Source: an archaeon | Lineage (GTDB): Archaea; Thermoproteota; Nitrososphaeria; Nitrososphaerales; CADDZS01 | Direction: 5' to 3' | Length of the DNA: 6,060 nucleotides | NCBI GenBank assembly: GCA_021806865.1 | Contig: JAKAPU010000122.1 | Coordinates: 1-6,060 of the forward strand | Part shown: piece after piece, positions 5,828 through 6,060 of the stretch | Position numbering within the stretch: the first letter of the stretch is position 1 | How the letters are laid out: the number at the start of each line of letters is the position of its first letter | Position numbers and translations under genes: made by a program | The notes under the pieces: generated by a model | The model's database searches: none | Told to the model about the DNA's origin: nothing | The model's input: the letters and a program-made list of their open reading frames with translations, nothing else

Positions 5828-5884
5828 ATGAGTGCAACTAGCGTAAGCAAACTTTTTCCAAGTGTGTTATCAGAGCCATTTTGA
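5828..5884 (+). CDS. Possible 18-codon leader ORF before the metallo-hydrolase
   Basis: ATG at 5828 lies 28 bp downstream of the start of a TATA-like TATAT, the spacing expected if the transcript begins at or next to this ATG. The frame encodes MSATSVSKLFPSVLSEPF and ends in TGA at 5882-5884, one base before the TTG proposed as the hydrolase start. It may be a leader peptide coupled to hydrolase translation, or the real N-terminus of the hydrolase split off by a frameshift. An ORF this short could also be chance. Confidence 0.35.
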   Translation: MSATSVSKLFPSVLSEPF

Positions 5885-5885
5885 G

Positions 5886-6060
5886 TTGGTTGAGCTAATA
5901 CCGGGAGTTCATCAAATAGACGGCGTTAACGCCAATAGCTACGTTGTCGTTGAGAAGGACGGCTCGCTAACACTAATTGACACAGGTATGGCCAAAGACG
6001 GAAAAAAGATTCTGAATTATATCACGACCAAAATGCGAAGAAACGCATCAGACGTCAAGA
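5886..6060 (+). CDS. Metallo-beta-lactamase-fold hydrolase, N-terminal part (3' partial)
   Basis: Only the first 58 residues are in the window. They show the typical N-terminus of an archaeal metallo-beta-lactamase superfamily hydrolase: VELIPGVHQIDGVNANSYVV forms the first strands, then LTLIDTGM, where the conserved Asp-Thr-Gly turn precedes a helix (KDGKKILNYITTKM). The metal-binding HxHxDH motif would come shortly after the right edge and is not seen. Substrate is unknown; the family includes thiolesterases, glyoxalase II-like enzymes, nucleases and lactonases. The start is uncertain: TTG at 5886 directly precedes the conserved VELIPG and is preferred; GTG at 5862 is in frame upstream, and TAA at 5844-5846 closes the frame above that. 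No convincing ribosome binding site precedes either. The gene is divergent from the zinc-ribbon gene and shares its control region. Confidence 0.8.
   Translation, partial: MVELIPGVHQIDGVNANSYVVVEKDGSLTLIDTGMAKDGKKILNYITTKMRRNASDVK

Overview
The window looks like chromosomal DNA of a mesophilic archaeon, most likely Thermoproteota of the Nitrososphaeria type. That placement is inferred from gene content and promoter style, not from a marker gene. Supporting points are: a cell-surface beta-helix protein ending in a membrane anchor and basic tail; AbrB/PIN and ribbon-helix-helix modules; TATA-like boxes about 25-30 bp before several start codons with no ribosome binding site, as in leaderless archaeal transcripts; and frequent TTG starts. 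G+C appears moderate, and the 2.8-4.25 kb part looks more AT-rich by eye.

Layout. Positions 1-2410 (+) hold the C-terminal 802 residues of a large secreted protein: a right-handed beta-helix, Ig-like stalk domains, a transmembrane anchor and an arginine-rich tail. Its stop codon abuts the stop of a convergent minus-strand gene (2411-2806) for a ribbon-helix-helix protein with a C-terminal domain resembling DUF5678. Further along the minus strand are an AbrB/MazE-type antitoxin-like protein without a recognisable toxin (3050-3295) and a complete AbrB-PIN (VapBC-like) pair (antitoxin 4001-4243, toxin 3547-3978). A plus-strand M24 metallopeptidase of the Xaa-Pro dipeptidase/aminopeptidase type (4408-5577) follows. 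A small zinc-ribbon protein (minus strand) converges on it. The window ends in the start of a metallo-beta-lactamase-fold hydrolase (5886 to edge), divergent from the zinc-ribbon gene.

How it fits together. The centre (2411-4243) is a small accessory island of three antitoxin-type DNA-binding proteins with one intact toxin nuclease, between a surface protein and housekeeping-type enzymes. The two AbrB genes share a short promoter element with inverted GTAA/TTAC half-sites at nearly the same distance from their ATGs, which suggests autoregulation or cross-regulation. The zinc-ribbon and hydrolase genes share a divergent control region with a perfect 8-bp inverted repeat over both putative TATA boxes. 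The hydrolase transcript probably begins with a separate 18-codon leader ORF.

No RNA gene, CRISPR array, insertion sequence or attachment site was seen. No gene-free stretch exceeds 300 bases. I do not see a clearly new multi-gene system. The best leads are the shared AbrB operator, the toxin-less AbrB gene, the RHH fusion and the leader ORF.
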